A DNA stretch of 64,000 nt from Rhineura floridana. Its lineage: Eukaryota; Chordata; Lepidosauria; Squamata; Rhineuridae. The stretch lies in NCBI RefSeq assembly GCF_030035675.1, contig NC_084483.1, positions 16,901,904-16,965,903 on the forward strand, read 5' to 3'. The notes below the pieces were generated by a model. It was given only the letters and a program-made list of their open reading frames with translations, did not search any database and was not told the DNA's origin. Shown here one piece after another: positions 41,801-52,849 of this stretch (positions within the stretch are counted from its first letter, which is position 1; the number at the start of each line of letters is the position of its first letter). The position numbers were made by a program, and so were the translations under genes.

Positions 41801-44800
41801 CCGCAAGACAAAGCATTGTTGCTCCCCGCATCTGCCCCTGCCAGTAGATAAACCTACTTGGGGAGGGGAGAGAGACTGATGTAGGGGGCACCAAAGGCCT
41901 TTTTGCTAGGGAGCCCTCCAGCCTGGAGCTATTCCTCCACATGGCTATCATAACCTTCCTCACAGGAAAGTGAACAGGTATTTAATAAACTTGGGTAATA
42001 CTCAGAATTAGCTGTTTTGCATTTGCCACAATTGTATAGTTTTCAGTCAACCGGAAAAGATGTGATACTTTTGAAACTTACTGTATCTATCAGTCCACCA
42101 CTGTGACATATTTTTTCAGGGCTACAGAATTAATTTTGTTTCTAAAGCAAAACATCTCCCATAGTGGCTTTGGTATACATAAGGTTACAGAAATGAAGAA
42201 CACGCATGGCTGTACAGAGGAAAGTGTAACGTTATCCATTCAAAGTGTCTGTGTGAAAATATGTGAGGAAAATCTAACCGACTCCATGAAACACTCAAGG
42301 AAATTGGCTGCTCTAATTATTATATTCAGTGGAAATTCTTTTCTTCCCCAGCCTCCCTCCCTGCTTATCTTTGATGTTGGTTGTGCTCAGTACCTCTCCA
42401 TGTTTCCTGACAGCTCTCTGTGATTTGTTATCGGCTCAACAACAAGGGGGAGAAAAACAGACTTGCAGCTATCGTTTGACAGAATCAAACACTTTAAAAA
42501 AAAAAATCATCAGTTTCCTCCAGCTGGAAGCAACATCTTTTTTAGAAGCAATCTGCTCCAATTATATTTTTATCTAGGTAGCAGCAGTCAGAGATTAGTC
42601 TAACTTGGAGGGAAGGAAGAGTGAGTCTTTGTGAGTCACTTAACTCTGTCACCCAGGTAATTTCCCTTCTGCTGCTGCGGCTGCTGCTTTTTTCATTTGT
42701 CAAGCCCCTTAAAAAGTATCCTATAAGGTCCCTGAGGCTAACCTGGTGGATATGAGGAAAAAATATCTCTCTCGTAATGGATGTCTTGTGAGTGACATAA
42801 CCTACTATTAATTGGAAAATCTCTATTAAAAGCCCCTTCATGTTACAGCTCTATAGAAAAGAAGAAGGCGAAAACCTCATGCCATTTCTGTGTAAATTCT
42901 TTAATCTGCCCTGGAACCCTGGTGGATTCTTAAATGGAATTAGATCGTAAGACAAAATGGCTTTCAGGAGACTACCTCTTGGCCTCTCATACACAGTGCT
43001 ATAAAAAAGAAAGCAGCTCTCTTTTGAATGCAGCTTTCTCAAAGGGGTGCTTCAAGAGTGTCAGCAGAGGCAAATCCTTGTCATAAATGCAGCAAGCAGT
43101 GTTGTTTCCCTCCAATATTTCTGGAGAAGGAACAAAAGAAATCACATTCTCGCCTTTCCTGTCAAATTGCAGCCATTTTCATTACTATCCAAATGTGAGA
43201 AATCAAGGGGGGGGAATTAAGGACAATAACTACTATATTAGTGAGACTGATAGAGAAATTCACACTTACCAGAAAGAAAAGGGGAGCCTTGTTTTCTCAC
43301 TTCTTCTCTTATAGCCAAGGATTTTTTCCTCCCTTTGGTAAAACTGTATTTTTAACCTCTTTGCTGCTGGCAGGGGGAGCCAATTTGCTAAAACACTGCC
43401 ATGGTGTAATTCCCAAACATTAAAAAAAAAAAAACCCACAGAGATGCAGCCTGCAATACTTAGCACAACATGAGTAAATTCCACTGACCTCAATGGGACT
43501 TACTTCTTCTGAGTAGAGATGTATAGGATTTTACTGACAGCCATCAACTGCTAGGATTCCAGTGGGAAAGAGAATGCCTTTTAAGATCCCCTTTTCATCT
43601 GTACAGCTATCACAGTGAAGTGGGATCATGCTGCTGGCCACACACCTCTACACCTGCACATTCATCAAGGATGTCTGTGAAGAAACACTTCTGTGCATGG
43701 GTACCTACTCTCATCTGTAAGCACACCACATGATCAGGAGGGACCCCTGCACAATTGAGGGTCATGACTGTGTGGAGCACCTACTCCACACAGCTGCTCA
43801 GACATAGCCACCCCTGTGCAGATGTCCACAATGAGTGTGGGAAGGAGGGGAGCAATGGTCCACCTTCTACAATTATATAAGGGGTTCAGATACACATGTC
43901 TGGTGAAACAGCTAGAAAGATTTTGAGCATCAAGATCACATGGTTACACATAGCGTATTTATTTCTATTTTCATTTAGTATGTGGAAATTACACCGTGGC
44001 CATGTTTGATCTCAGCCTTGAAGGCAGGATTGTCCACTGTATAACGTAAGAGTAGGAGTGTCAGCCTTATCTATGAAATCAGCTACTGAGTTAGACCAGG
44101 TGGCCTTGTGCATCTGACCTACTTCATAGGTTGTAACTTGCAGTAAGATTTAAATGCTGCTACCAGCTCATTGGAGGAAGAACATGAAACAGTTTTTATC
44201 ACACTTCCATCATTACACAGATCAGCTCAAAGCAATTCAGACCACATTGGGCTACATATGGAGAACGTCCCCAATACAATACAAACAGAGCTATCTTATA
44301 TATGTTTATTTGGACATATGTTTCATTGTAAGTATTTTGAAGATTGCAGCTTAATTAGGCACACTTAATCCCTACTGATTTCAATGGCCATAAACACACC
44401 CATGTTGGATCAGGGCCAATATATTTACTTCAGTAATGTGATGGAAAGCTGATAGATCCAAACTACTCAGTCAAACTGCATGCTAAAGTCAGCAGAAAAC
44501 CATGGAGCAATGTCCTTCCTGGCCTTAAATATGATGAATAAACACAGGAACAGACTTGAATGTGACCAGAGTCAATCTAACAAGTCTCCCCTAGGGACAG
44601 TTTACTGTAGTACAAAATATGTACACCCAGTATCCCATCTCTGCTTTGGGCAGCCAGCCCCTGACGCATATCTTCAAGCGGAAAAGTTTTATGAAGCACA
44701 AAAGCTTTTATTCTCTCAACCAGAAAAAAAACTCATTTTCTCTTGATTTTGGGAGCAACAGTCTGCATAAAATTGTTTAGCACCTGTTTTGAAGGTGCCA

Positions 44801-44860
44801 GTACTACCACCATACATGAAGAAAGGGAGCACCCCGGGATTACTTTTGGTATATACAAAT
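41801..44860. other. Unannotated stretch, repeat-poor
   Basis: About 3 kb without a supported gene or repeat, apart from a short fold-back MITE piece near 43490-43545 (GGGACTTACTTCTTCTGAG). It could hold host noncoding function, but nothing in the sequence shows it. Confidence 0.4.
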
Positions 44861-44867
44861 ATATATG

Positions 44868-45045
44868 GTGAAAGTCAGTGTGCTGTAATGGTTCAGGTGT
44901 TGGACTAGGACCTGGGAGACCAGGATTCGAATCCCCACTCAGCCATGAAGCTCATTGGGTGACCTTGGCACTTTCTCAGCCTAACCCACCTCACAGGATT
45001 GTTGTGAGGATGAAATGAGGAGGAGGAGAACCAAGTAAACCACTG
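44868..45045 (+). mobile_element. tRNA-derived SINE, second type
   Basis: The head 'gtcagtgtgctgtaatggtt', GACCTGGGAGACCAGG and GATTCGAATCC is shared with the SINEs at 19233 and 20619. The middle and 3' part differ: CCTAACCCACCTCACAGGAT, TTGTTGTGAGGATGAAATGA, wording close to the core of MIR. It lacks the BovB-like tail and stops near 45045. Confidence 0.75.
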
Positions 45046-45053
45046 TAATGGGC

Positions 45054-45740
45054 CATCTCAGATAATGACTTAAAATATGCTGAAATGAATTACATCTGAT
45101 TATATTGCTTAGAATATGCTTAAGATATGCTGAAATAGCCTATAAAGTCTGCTTCATGCATAAGAGTCAAATAGTAAGAAAGGAGTAGTTTAAAACTGCC
45201 CCCCCTTTTTCCCCCTCCATCTCCTGACTAAAGCTGTAATTTTCCTGTGAAAGCAGCTGGAAGACATAGAGATAGGACATGTGGGCAGTATGTCAACACT
45301 CAACTGGCATTTTTAGGAGGAAGTTCCCTATATGGCATGGTTAACACTACCACATTCTACTAGTAGTTTACATTGAGCATTCTTGCCGTCTCTAGAAGGC
45401 AGAAAGGCCTCTAGTAGACAGCATAATTGATAAGGCCATGGGAACAAGTCTTTTCTATCATAGGAGAGGGTATAAAAGGCCAGGTTTTACAGCACTCATT
45501 ACCCTTCAGCTCTGCTGGAGTGGGGGGGGGGGTCAAAGAAAGCAGGAGAACCATCCACCTATTCCATCTATGATATGTGATAGGTGATGTATTATGACAT
45601 GTATTTCCATGTACTTTGTAACTTTGACACTGTAATATGACTTAAACTCAGTCCTTCATCTATTGTAACTTATCTTAACTAAGATGTCTTATAAGAGTCT
45701 TATATTTTGATGTTAATATAATATAAACCCAGATACGTTT
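45054..45740 (+). mobile_element. Possible solo LTR (fossil), uncertain
   Basis: The stretch starts TGTAATGGGCC where the SINE ends. It contains a TATA-like box (GGGTATAAAAGGCC near 45470) and is followed by AT-rich sequence in which an L2-c copy starts. The layout resembles a retroviral LTR with U3, TATA box and R. I find no matching right end or target repeat. Confidence 0.25.
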
Positions 45741-45773
45741 ATATCCAGGCTTAAGAACCATGCAAATCCCTCT

Positions 45774-46367
45774 ATGGGAGAGCCAATTGATACCTTGATC
45801 AACTCGTGGAATAGTAGGATGACTGAAACAGTGGATGCAATGGCTCCTCTCCGCCCATTGAAAATAGTTAGACCTAAATCTGCCCCTTGGTTTTCAGAAG
45901 GCCTATTAAAAATGAAACGCTCCTATCGGCGTTTAGAAAGGTGGTGGCAAAAGACAAAGAGCCTTTCTGACCAAACACATGCCAAGAAATCTGCCAAAAT
46001 CTATGCCTCTGCTAGACTTGCAGCTCAAAGATCTTTCTATTCGATGGCAATTGCCTCAGTGGGAAACCAACCAAAAGAACTTTTCCGTATAGTGAATGGT
46101 CTTTTGCATCCATCCCAACCGGCTTCCCATTCAGTCTATTCCCAGGCCCGCTGCCAAGAATTTGCTACCTTTGAAGACAAGGTTGATCAGGATCGTTCTT
46201 CCTTAGATCATACTGAAGTAACAGAGGTAACTAACATCATATCAGATACTGGCTGCCCCCTTTCTTATTCTATCTTTCGACCTGTTCTTCCAGATGATAT
46301 TCCTCAGCTTTTAAGTAGAATGAATCCAACTCGATCCATGTCCATCTTGGCTGATAAAAACATCTAA
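45774..46367 (+). pseudogene. L2-c ORF2, linker part
   Basis: 197 open codons giving WNSRMTETVDAMAPLRPLK, WFSEGLLKMKRSYRRLERWW, SVGNQPKELFRIVNGLLHP and CQEFATFEDKVDQ, corresponding to the stretch between endonuclease and RT. The frame ends just before 46369, where the RT frame begins. A single frameshift separates the two. Confidence 0.8.
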
Positions 46368-46368
46368 A

Positions 46369-47832
46369 GTGGAATTAGCAAGTTGGCTCAGTATAATTGT
46401 TAAATCTTCTCTACAACAAGGCCGTTTACCTGAATGCCTGAAAGAAGCCATCGTTACACCACTATTAAAAAAACCCTCTCTTGATCCCACACTGTTAAAC
46501 AACTTTCGCCCAGTATCCAACCTGCCTTTCCTGAGCAAAGTCATCGAAAGAGTAGTAGCTATACAGATTCAAATGTTTATTGATACCACCGATTGCTACG
46601 ACTCTTTTCAATCAGGTTTTAGGCCAAATCATGGGACAGAAACAGCCTTAGTCGCACTAATTGATGATCTTTGGCTAGAACTAGATAAGGGCAATTTGTC
46701 CCTACTAGTTCTATTAGATCTATCAGCCGCCTTCGATACTATTGATCATGACATCCTTTTGGATCGTCTCTTTGAAATAGGACTTAATGGCACGGTTTTA
46801 CAGTGGTTTCGCTCCTTCTTAGAAGGCAGGCTTCAGAAAGTTGCCCTCAGGGATTACTGTTCAGAGCCCTGGCCACTACGATATGGCGTCACGCAGGGCT
46901 CTGTCCTATCCCCGATGTTATTTAACATTTATATGAGACCTCTAGGTAAGATCATTCAAAAATTTGGGATTCATTACCATCAGTATGCAGACGATACACA
47001 GCTCTACTGCTCTTTTCCTCCAAATGCTAAAGAAGCTGTTCGTCCCCTTAAGCGATGCCTCACGGCAGTGCAGAATTGGATGACCAAAAACAAACTGAAG
47101 TTCAATCCAGAAAAGACAGAGGTCATCCTTATTGGAAAAAGTCCCCCCCAAGAAGTTGGAATTTTGCCATCACTGGATGGAGTATTACTTCCTCTGAAAA
47201 CGCAAGTCCGCAGCTTGGGCATAATTTTGGACTCAACCTTGACCTTAGAACCTCAGGTTGCAGCCGTCTCCAAAGCTGCATTTACCAAACTAAAGCTTGT
47301 CCGTCAACTTCGACCGTTCTTAGGAATGTCTGATTTAAGAAAAGTAACTCAGGCCCTTGTAACTTCGTGGTTAGATTACTGTAACTCCTTGTATGTCGGA
47401 CTTCCAGCTAGATCACTTCGACCGCTTAAGTTGGTACAAAGAGCAGCAGCAAGGATGATCATGAGAACTGGCCCTCGGGTCCATACCATGCCTCTTCTTT
47501 ATTACCTGCACTGGCTCCCCATAGGACTTCGTCACCAGTTTAAGATATTGGTCCTAACATTCAAAGTTTTACATGGATTGGCACCTGCATATTTAGCAAA
47601 TCGTCTCTCTAAATTTAAATCTTCTCATCCGGTGAGATCGGCTACCGAATTTACCCTTAATGTTCCATCAACTTTCACCATCTGCCAAATGGCCACTAGA
47701 AAGAAAGCTTTTTCAGTCGCAGCTCCTACTTTATGGAACAATTTACCGCTTGAGATACGGCTCTCTCCTTCTCTCATGGACTTTCGCCGTCGGACCAAAA
47801 CTTTTTTATTTCAACAAGCTTTTAAGGTTTAA
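46369..47832 (+). CDS. L2-c reverse transcriptase and C-terminal region, uninterrupted frame
   Basis: A 487-codon frame covers the whole RT: LPECLKEAIVTPLLKKPSLD, NNFRPVSNLPFLSKVIERVV, QSGFRPNHGTETALVAL, LLDLSAAFDTIDHDILL, YGVTQGSVLSPMLFNIYMRP and the catalytic YADD (about residue 206, codons near 46984). The C-terminal region follows: NKLKFNPEKTEVILIGK, LDYCNSLYVGLPARSLRPLK, FKILVLTFKVLHGLAPAYL and RRRTKTFLFQQAFKV. The normally Pro-rich 'GVPQGS' block reads GVTQGS, which may weaken activity. Without the endonuclease and 5' end this is a fossil frame, not a working gene. Its intactness suggests a fairly recent copy. The Met start is only the first one in frame. Confidence 0.85.
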   Translation: MELASWLSIIVKSSLQQGRLPECLKEAIVTPLLKKPSLDPTLLNNFRPVSNLPFLSKVIERVVAIQIQMFIDTTDCYDSFQSGFRPNHGTETALVALIDDLWLELDKGNLSLLVLLDLSAAFDTIDHDILLDRLFEIGLNGTVLQWFRSFLEGRLQKVALRDYCSEPWPLRYGVTQGSVLSPMLFNIYMRPLGKIIQKFGIHYHQYADDTQLYCSFPPNAKEAVRPLKRCLTAVQNWMTKNKLKFNPEKTEVILIGKSPPQEVGILPSLDGVLLPLKTQVRSLGIILDSTLTLEPQVAAVSKAAFTKLKLVRQLRPFLGMSDLRKVTQALVTSWLDYCNSLYVGLPARSLRPLKLVQRAAARMIMRTGPRVHTMPLLYYLHWLPIGLRHQFKILVLTFKVLHGLAPAYLANRLSKFKSSHPVRSATEFTLNVPSTFTICQMATRKKAFSVAAPTLWNNLPLEIRLSPSLMDFRRRTKTFLFQQAFKV

Positions 47833-48354
47833 ATGGAACTGCTCTGATTTTCTAGTAGTAACTTTGTTTTAATTTGTTATATTTTTTGTATGGTTGTATT
47901 GGTTATATCTATTGTTTACCGCTCTGAATTTGGATTTTTCCGAACTAGAGCGGGATATAAATCTGCAAATAATAATAATAATAATAAATGGATAATCAGC
48001 AATTTATTTCATGCTGATGTATATTTCTATTTTTCTGTTTCTGTAATGATGTCTAAGTCCACCTAGAATGGTATTAGTTGTAGTGTGCAAGATATGAATA
48101 AATAGCATATATTATAAAGACTGTTCAGCTGTCTGAAGTCTGACTCCCAAATAGAAATTTTCTGGTACCTCCCAAGACACAAGAATTCTTGAGTGGGCTC
48201 TCCTCTATCTTCCGTCTGTACTACTGTCGATAACCTGTGAGCTTAGAGGAACTAATGTTCGACATACAAGGACTCTATGTAGACAAGGAGGAAGGGAGAA
48301 AGCAGGAACCCTTGACCCTGTGTATTCACTTGCAAAGGGGCTGGCCTGGACGAT

Positions 48355-48412
48355 ATCACCACCTTGAGCTCTTTGGAGGAAAGGTGGGATACAAATGTAA
48401 TAAATAAAAAGA
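48355..48412 (+). repeat. SINE/LINE tail fragment
   Basis: 'accttgagctctttggagga', GGTGGGATACAAATGTAATA and AATAAA form a tail I recall from squamate tRNA-derived SINEs. It carries no head. Confidence 0.55.
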
Positions 48413-48589
48413 TGTAACATAAGACGTGATTTCCCCCCCCCCCACATATATCTTTGAAATTCTCCCTTCTAATTCCCCATATGAACAAACTACTTGAATT
48501 TGAACTGGAATAGTCTTACTGACATCTATGAGAGCTTTAAGTGGAAATTAAATGGTATATGAGTTGCAGCCTAACATTCATGTTATAAC

Positions 48590-48790
48590 ATTTATATCCC
48601 ACTTTCAAGGAGTTCCAAGTGGCACACAAGGTTCACTTCTCTCCCTTTTCCACCTCACAAAACCCTGTGAGGTAGATTAGTTTGAGAGGTTGTGACTAGT
48701 CTAAGATCACCAAGTAAGCCTCATGGCTGAATGAGGATTGGAACCCAGATCTCCCCTGACCTGTTCCAAGACTCTAGGAACAGCACTACA
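48590..48790 (-). mobile_element. MIR-like core SINE, diverged
   Basis: The plus-strand text CCACCTCACAAAACCCTGTG, 'aggttgtgactagtctaaga', 'tcaccaagtaagcctcatgg' and 'gattggaacccagatctccc' is the reverse of the MIR/CORE-SINE layout. On the minus strand it runs from the tRNA-like box through the core to the 'TGTGAGGTAG' region. It is old and diverged. Confidence 0.55.
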
Positions 48791-49054
48791 CTTCAAAGTC
48801 TGCTAGGGTCACGTCTCAAGTTATCTATTGTAAATGAGAATCCAAAAATTAGGGTTTTTTTAAAAAAATATGTACTGTCACACAGAAAGGAGGCACACAT
48901 ACAGAATTAAATTAACATCTTTCTAAAACCAACAAGCAGTGGCCAGAATTTTTTTTTAGAGAGATGCATAACTAATTCTGCACATACATCCCACATATGG
49001 AGTATGCACATACTTGGTCCAGCTACATTTATTTAGTTAGGATGCATCCATGTA

Positions 49055-49885
49055 AGTGGTGAGCTTATTCCCCTCAAAGAGCTACAATCCCCAGAATTCT
49101 CTGGCAAGAGGGCTGACTGTTAAACCACTCTGGCCACTGGAGCTCTGTCATGGGAATAGGAGTCTCCTAACAACTCTCAGCACCCTTCACAAACTACACT
49201 TCCCAGGATTCCTTGGGGGAAGCCATGACTGTTTAAAGTGGAATAAATGTCTGGTGTGGGTGTGGCCCCCTGATTAGCCAAGCCAAACAGCTGTGAGTCT
49301 GGCTTTTAGAACACTGACAATTAGTTCTTATTGAACATGCCTGTGCTATCATAGACTCCAATGTTAAATTTCTTAAATTAATTAAAAATCAGCCGTGCAT
49401 TTTTTTTAACTTTTAAACTGTAGAAGATGAAGGTCAGAGTATGGGGCAAGGTCAGTAATAGGATTACAGATACTCTGTGAACATGGCTGGTTTTTAATTA
49501 ATTTCAACAAATTATGAGACCACTGACAGAAAAAAGTCCAACAGGAGTCTGGATTTCTATTCTCCTGTTTCACACTTTGAACTCTAGATTCTCTCTGAGT
49601 GTTCTGTGTGTTGCCATGAAAACGTAGAGGGTTGTTAAGCAAATGTTTCTGAGTTCAGGACTATACGTTTCATAAGATATTGTTTTGAAATGAGCTTATG
49701 GGAAGGAGCAGAATGGCATGGGGGTTATTTTCAATTTAATACGGTGGAATGTGCAAAGTCTATCCTGGCTATAGTATATAGCCACTCTCGTGGCTGCATA
49801 ATCAAGCAAAAAACAATAATGAAAATCTACCACTAAATCACAGATCCATAAAAACAAAATTGCAGTGACAAACAGGCATTCCAAT
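49055..49885 (-). repeat. Family B repeat joined to a fold-back MITE
   Basis: On the minus strand, starting at 49885, a terminal hairpin (AGCCAC...GTGGCT) is followed by the family B core: 'acttcataagctcatttcaa'-like text, CTCAGAAACATTTGCTTAAC, the CTTCATCTTCTACAG block and ATTAATT. A joint then contains 'tctaaaagccagactcacag'. It ends in part of the fold-back MITE (ACTTCCCAGGATTCCTTGGG) up to 49055. The same order occurs on the plus strand at 59535-60328. I cannot classify the family. Confidence 0.7.
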
Positions 49886-49889
49886 GTCC

Positions 49890-51285
49890 AAAAGACAGAA
49901 CACGGTGCAGTGCAAGGGCTTGCTCCAGCTCACCTATCATGTTCATAAAGGCTACTGGAGGTCTTCCTAGGGAATGTGCCTCTAGTCATAGATAGGTGCC
50001 AACTCTACCATGCCTTGGTGCATAACATGCTCCTGGGTCAGGAGATTATCCACATCACTAGTCACAAATCCTACAAGTCACCATGACCATGTAGGTGGTA
50101 ACTCTGCCAAAACAAAGGTCAAAATTATGCCTTTATACTGTTTTGGTGGTAAAGCTATTTCACCCTAATAAAGGGTCAATTTCTGTAAGTAACAATATGA
50201 TATGAAAATAGACATACTCTTATTACTATGAACAAATTTCATATGTAGACTCTACCTTGCAACAGCATGAGGTAAATCAATCGGATTTAAGCTAGCTAAC
50301 TGTGCACACAATTGCAGCCTTCGTTTCCAGAGCAAAGCATGAAATGCTAAGCTCCCTGACTCTCTTTAGCCCCTTTATGAAATATTCATTTTGGCCTCAA
50401 TAAGCTATCAAACTACAAAAGCATTTTATTGTTGTTTACTGAGTCAGGCTGTCCATTTTTGTTTGTTTTGATGCCTCCAGCTGCGATAAGATTCTTCTGC
50501 AAAATGCCTCATTCACTTATCAGCTGATCTAAACCATCATATCTGAATGCCACAAATGTAGCTCACTGTTTTGAACAGCTCTTTTGTTATTTGCAATCAG
50601 AATAACATGTAAATTAGGTTTACATGTTTTGGAGCTCTTCAGCCATGCAGTAGCCAAACCCATTGGTGGAAAACTGCCCAAGATCCATGTCTTTCAAATT
50701 TGAGCAAGGCATACTCAGACTGAGATTCATGAATAGCTGAGAAACTTTCAGAAGCCTTGCCAGATGCATACCTTAGACACATTGCGTGAACTCTTTACCC
50801 ATTACAAAATGTTATTCACCAGTCACCAGTCACATCTCTGTGCATATTTAAAGAATACATTAAAATGACCCATTCTTGATGACTCAGTAGTGTCCATTAG
50901 TTGTTTCCCCACATCACATGAAGTACACAGACTACAATAGAATGTACACATACATACCAAGAAGAAACTCATAGGATTTTGCTGTACATCAGTATAAGAT
51001 CGATTTCAAAACCAGTGTGGGAAATCCTGTGCGTCTGGGTCTCACATTCACTCAGGGCTGCTTCAGACCTAACTGGATGTAAATATGGCCTGGCCAGAGG
51101 TGGCTTAGTATGGAAGCTGCTCCTTTCTCGATGCTCCCTCACCTCCTCTCAGCAGCCTTATAAAGAACAGAGGCACCCAAGGGGAAGGGATACAGAGAAG
51201 AGGTAGAAGCTGAGGCTGCAGGAAGGAGACTGGTGATCCTCAACAGAACAACATGTGGACCGTCTGGGCACCAGCTAGAATTGGG
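49890..51285. other. Unannotated stretch, repeat-poor
   Basis: No gene, RNA or repeat supported. The block 50280-50640 is AT-rich, unique in this window and has no frame. It could be conserved noncoding sequence, but that cannot be told from one genome. Confidence 0.4.
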
Positions 51286-51289
51286 ACTC

Positions 51290-51485
51290 TCTCTCATTCT
51301 GAGACTAAATTCTCCCTGAGTGTTTTGTGTATAGCCATGAAGACTTAGAGGGCTGTTAAGCAAGCGTTTCTGAGTTCAGGACTATAAGTTTTGTATGATT
51401 TTGTTTTGAAATGTGCTTATGGGAAGCAGTAGAATACTATTGTGAAAAAGCCATGCCGACTACAGCCACTCTCATGTCTGTCTAA
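51290..51485 (-). repeat. Family B repeat, partial
   Basis: 'gtgttttgtgtatagccatg', 'agggctgttaagcaagcgtt', 'ctgagttcaggactataagt' and the trace of the terminal hairpin (ACAGCCACTCTCATGTCTGT) match family B on the minus strand. The inner part is missing. Confidence 0.75.
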
Positions 51486-51489
51486 TAAA

Positions 51490-52265
51490 GCTAGCTGAAG
51501 CTGTTGCATAAGAGACTGAGAAGGTATCTATGATATGCTAGGCTTTCTGACTCGGTAAAAGAGCACAAAGATCACGGGTCTTCTTGATTAAGAGAAGGAC
51601 TTGGTTTTGAGGACTTACCTCACAAGGAGCGGCAATATTTCACAACCATTTTAACTGTTCTTTTCTTTTTAACTAATCTCTAATAATATGATCAGGGGTT
51701 GCCAATCGTTATGGGCCAGTGGGCAAATTTGGAATTTTGAGAAAGTGCCATGGGTGTCAGTCACAAAATGTCTGCTGTGGGGTGTGGCACAACTCAAAAT
51801 GGCTTCCATATGGGTATGGCATAATGCAAAATGGCTGCCATATCTAAAAGAGCAGAAAAAGACATAGGTATCACAAACAGGTGTGGGCATGCCCTCTCCC
51901 TTAGTCCCATCATGGATGGGAAAAAGGCACCTACATCAGCCAGTACTGTGCTTGCTCACATCAGCTCTTTGCACCTCTCCACCATTCAGGAAGGGAGGGT
52001 AGGTGTCTGATCCTGGCATCCAATTAAATGTGTCTCAGATGGCATGTTACATGGAGAGAGCCTGAGGCAGTGCAAATTGGAACTAGGTAGAAAGAGCAAA
52101 TAGTCTCTTGTGTATGGTGGATTTGAAGGAATATAAACTAAGATCTTTTGCAGGTACCACAGGAGGTACTGGTGGGCACACTGGTGCCCATAGGTGCCAC
52201 ATAGGTGACCATTGACATATCCTTATTTCCTAGTATTTCCCGCTATTTCACCAAGACAGAACAAA
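51490..52265. other. Unannotated stretch
   Basis: No supported content. 'aaaatggctgccatat'-type direct repeats occur around 51760-51850. Confidence 0.35.
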
Positions 52266-52269
52266 AACT

Positions 52270-52635
52270 AGGGAAGTGGAAGAAATGTGCACATTTGAAA
52301 CAATATGTGAACCAAATTACAGCTTTCCTATGAAATGTGCATTTCTTTGAATCTTGCAATGCAGTTCTCCAACCTAAAATGTGTATATTAGGAGGAAGTA
52401 TGCATAAAATTCATATAATAGTGACAATAACATGCAATAATGCATTTATATTGGGGAAAATTGCATGCAAAACTGTATATATTACGAGAAATGTATACAA
52501 ATGCTGATAAATTTTTCTGAACTTTTTTTTAAAAATGCAAACTTATGCAGGAATGTGATGAACTGGAAATGTGGTGACTAGAAAAATAAGAAACTGCGTG
52601 GAAGTGAAATTAACAGGTTTGTCCATCCTTAGCAA
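52270..52635 (+). mobile_element. hAT-type MITE ('TAGGGATG' family), diverged
   Basis: The left side has CTAGGGAAGTGG and the right side GTCCATCCTTAGC, worn versions of the family's ends. The interior matches 21740-22164 block for block: 'ggaggaagtatgcataaaat' and 'aataacatgcaataatgcat'. I see no clear target duplication. Confidence 0.6.
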
Positions 52636-52649
52636 GAATGCAAAAAATG

Positions 52650-52745
52650 TAGGAGTCTCACTGGATCAGACTGAGGTCCATCTGGTTTAGCATTCTGTTT
52701 CATACAATAGCCCACCGCAAGATGCCTCTGGGATGTCCAGAAGAA
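52650..52745 (+). repeat. Squamate SINE-like repeat, partial
   Basis: 'ctggatcagactgaggtcca', 'ttagcattctgtttcataca' and 'agatgcctctgggatg' belong to the same type as 28600-28850. Confidence 0.45.
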
Positions 52746-52805
52746 GGGCAAAAAGTTAATGACCTTCTCCAGAGGGGGGGGAAGGACAGCATGTAACAGG
52801 TTCGT

Positions 52806-52847
52806 ATGTGTTAAATTATATATATATATATATATAATTTAACACAT
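52806..52847. repeat. 42-bp perfect palindrome around a (TA)n core
   Basis: The arm ATGTGTTAAATTATATATAT is followed by its exact complement. The (TA)n centre is extended by non-repetitive arms, so it is not just a microsatellite. It may extrude as a cruciform. Confidence 0.9.
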
Positions 52848-52849
52848 GT

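Larger units (their letters stand above)
45750..47985 (+). mobile_element. L2-clade LINE (lineage L2-c), 5'-truncated
   Basis: This copy lacks the endonuclease. It starts in the linker region (SAPWFSEGLLKMKRSYRRLERWW, KELFRIVNGLLHP), has one break near 46367 and then one long frame to the natural end. The 3' end shows GAGCGGGATATAAATCTGC and an (AAT)n run. Its wording differs from the other L2 lineages here (NNFRPVSNLPFLSKVIERVV, NGTVLQWFRSFLEGRLQKV), so it is a separate lineage. Confidence 0.9.

Noticed and set aside
45460-45490. TATA box of a host promoter (GGGTATAAAAGGCC)
   Set aside because: No gene follows. The downstream sequence is an L2. It is more likely part of an LTR-like fossil, which I also rate as uncertain.
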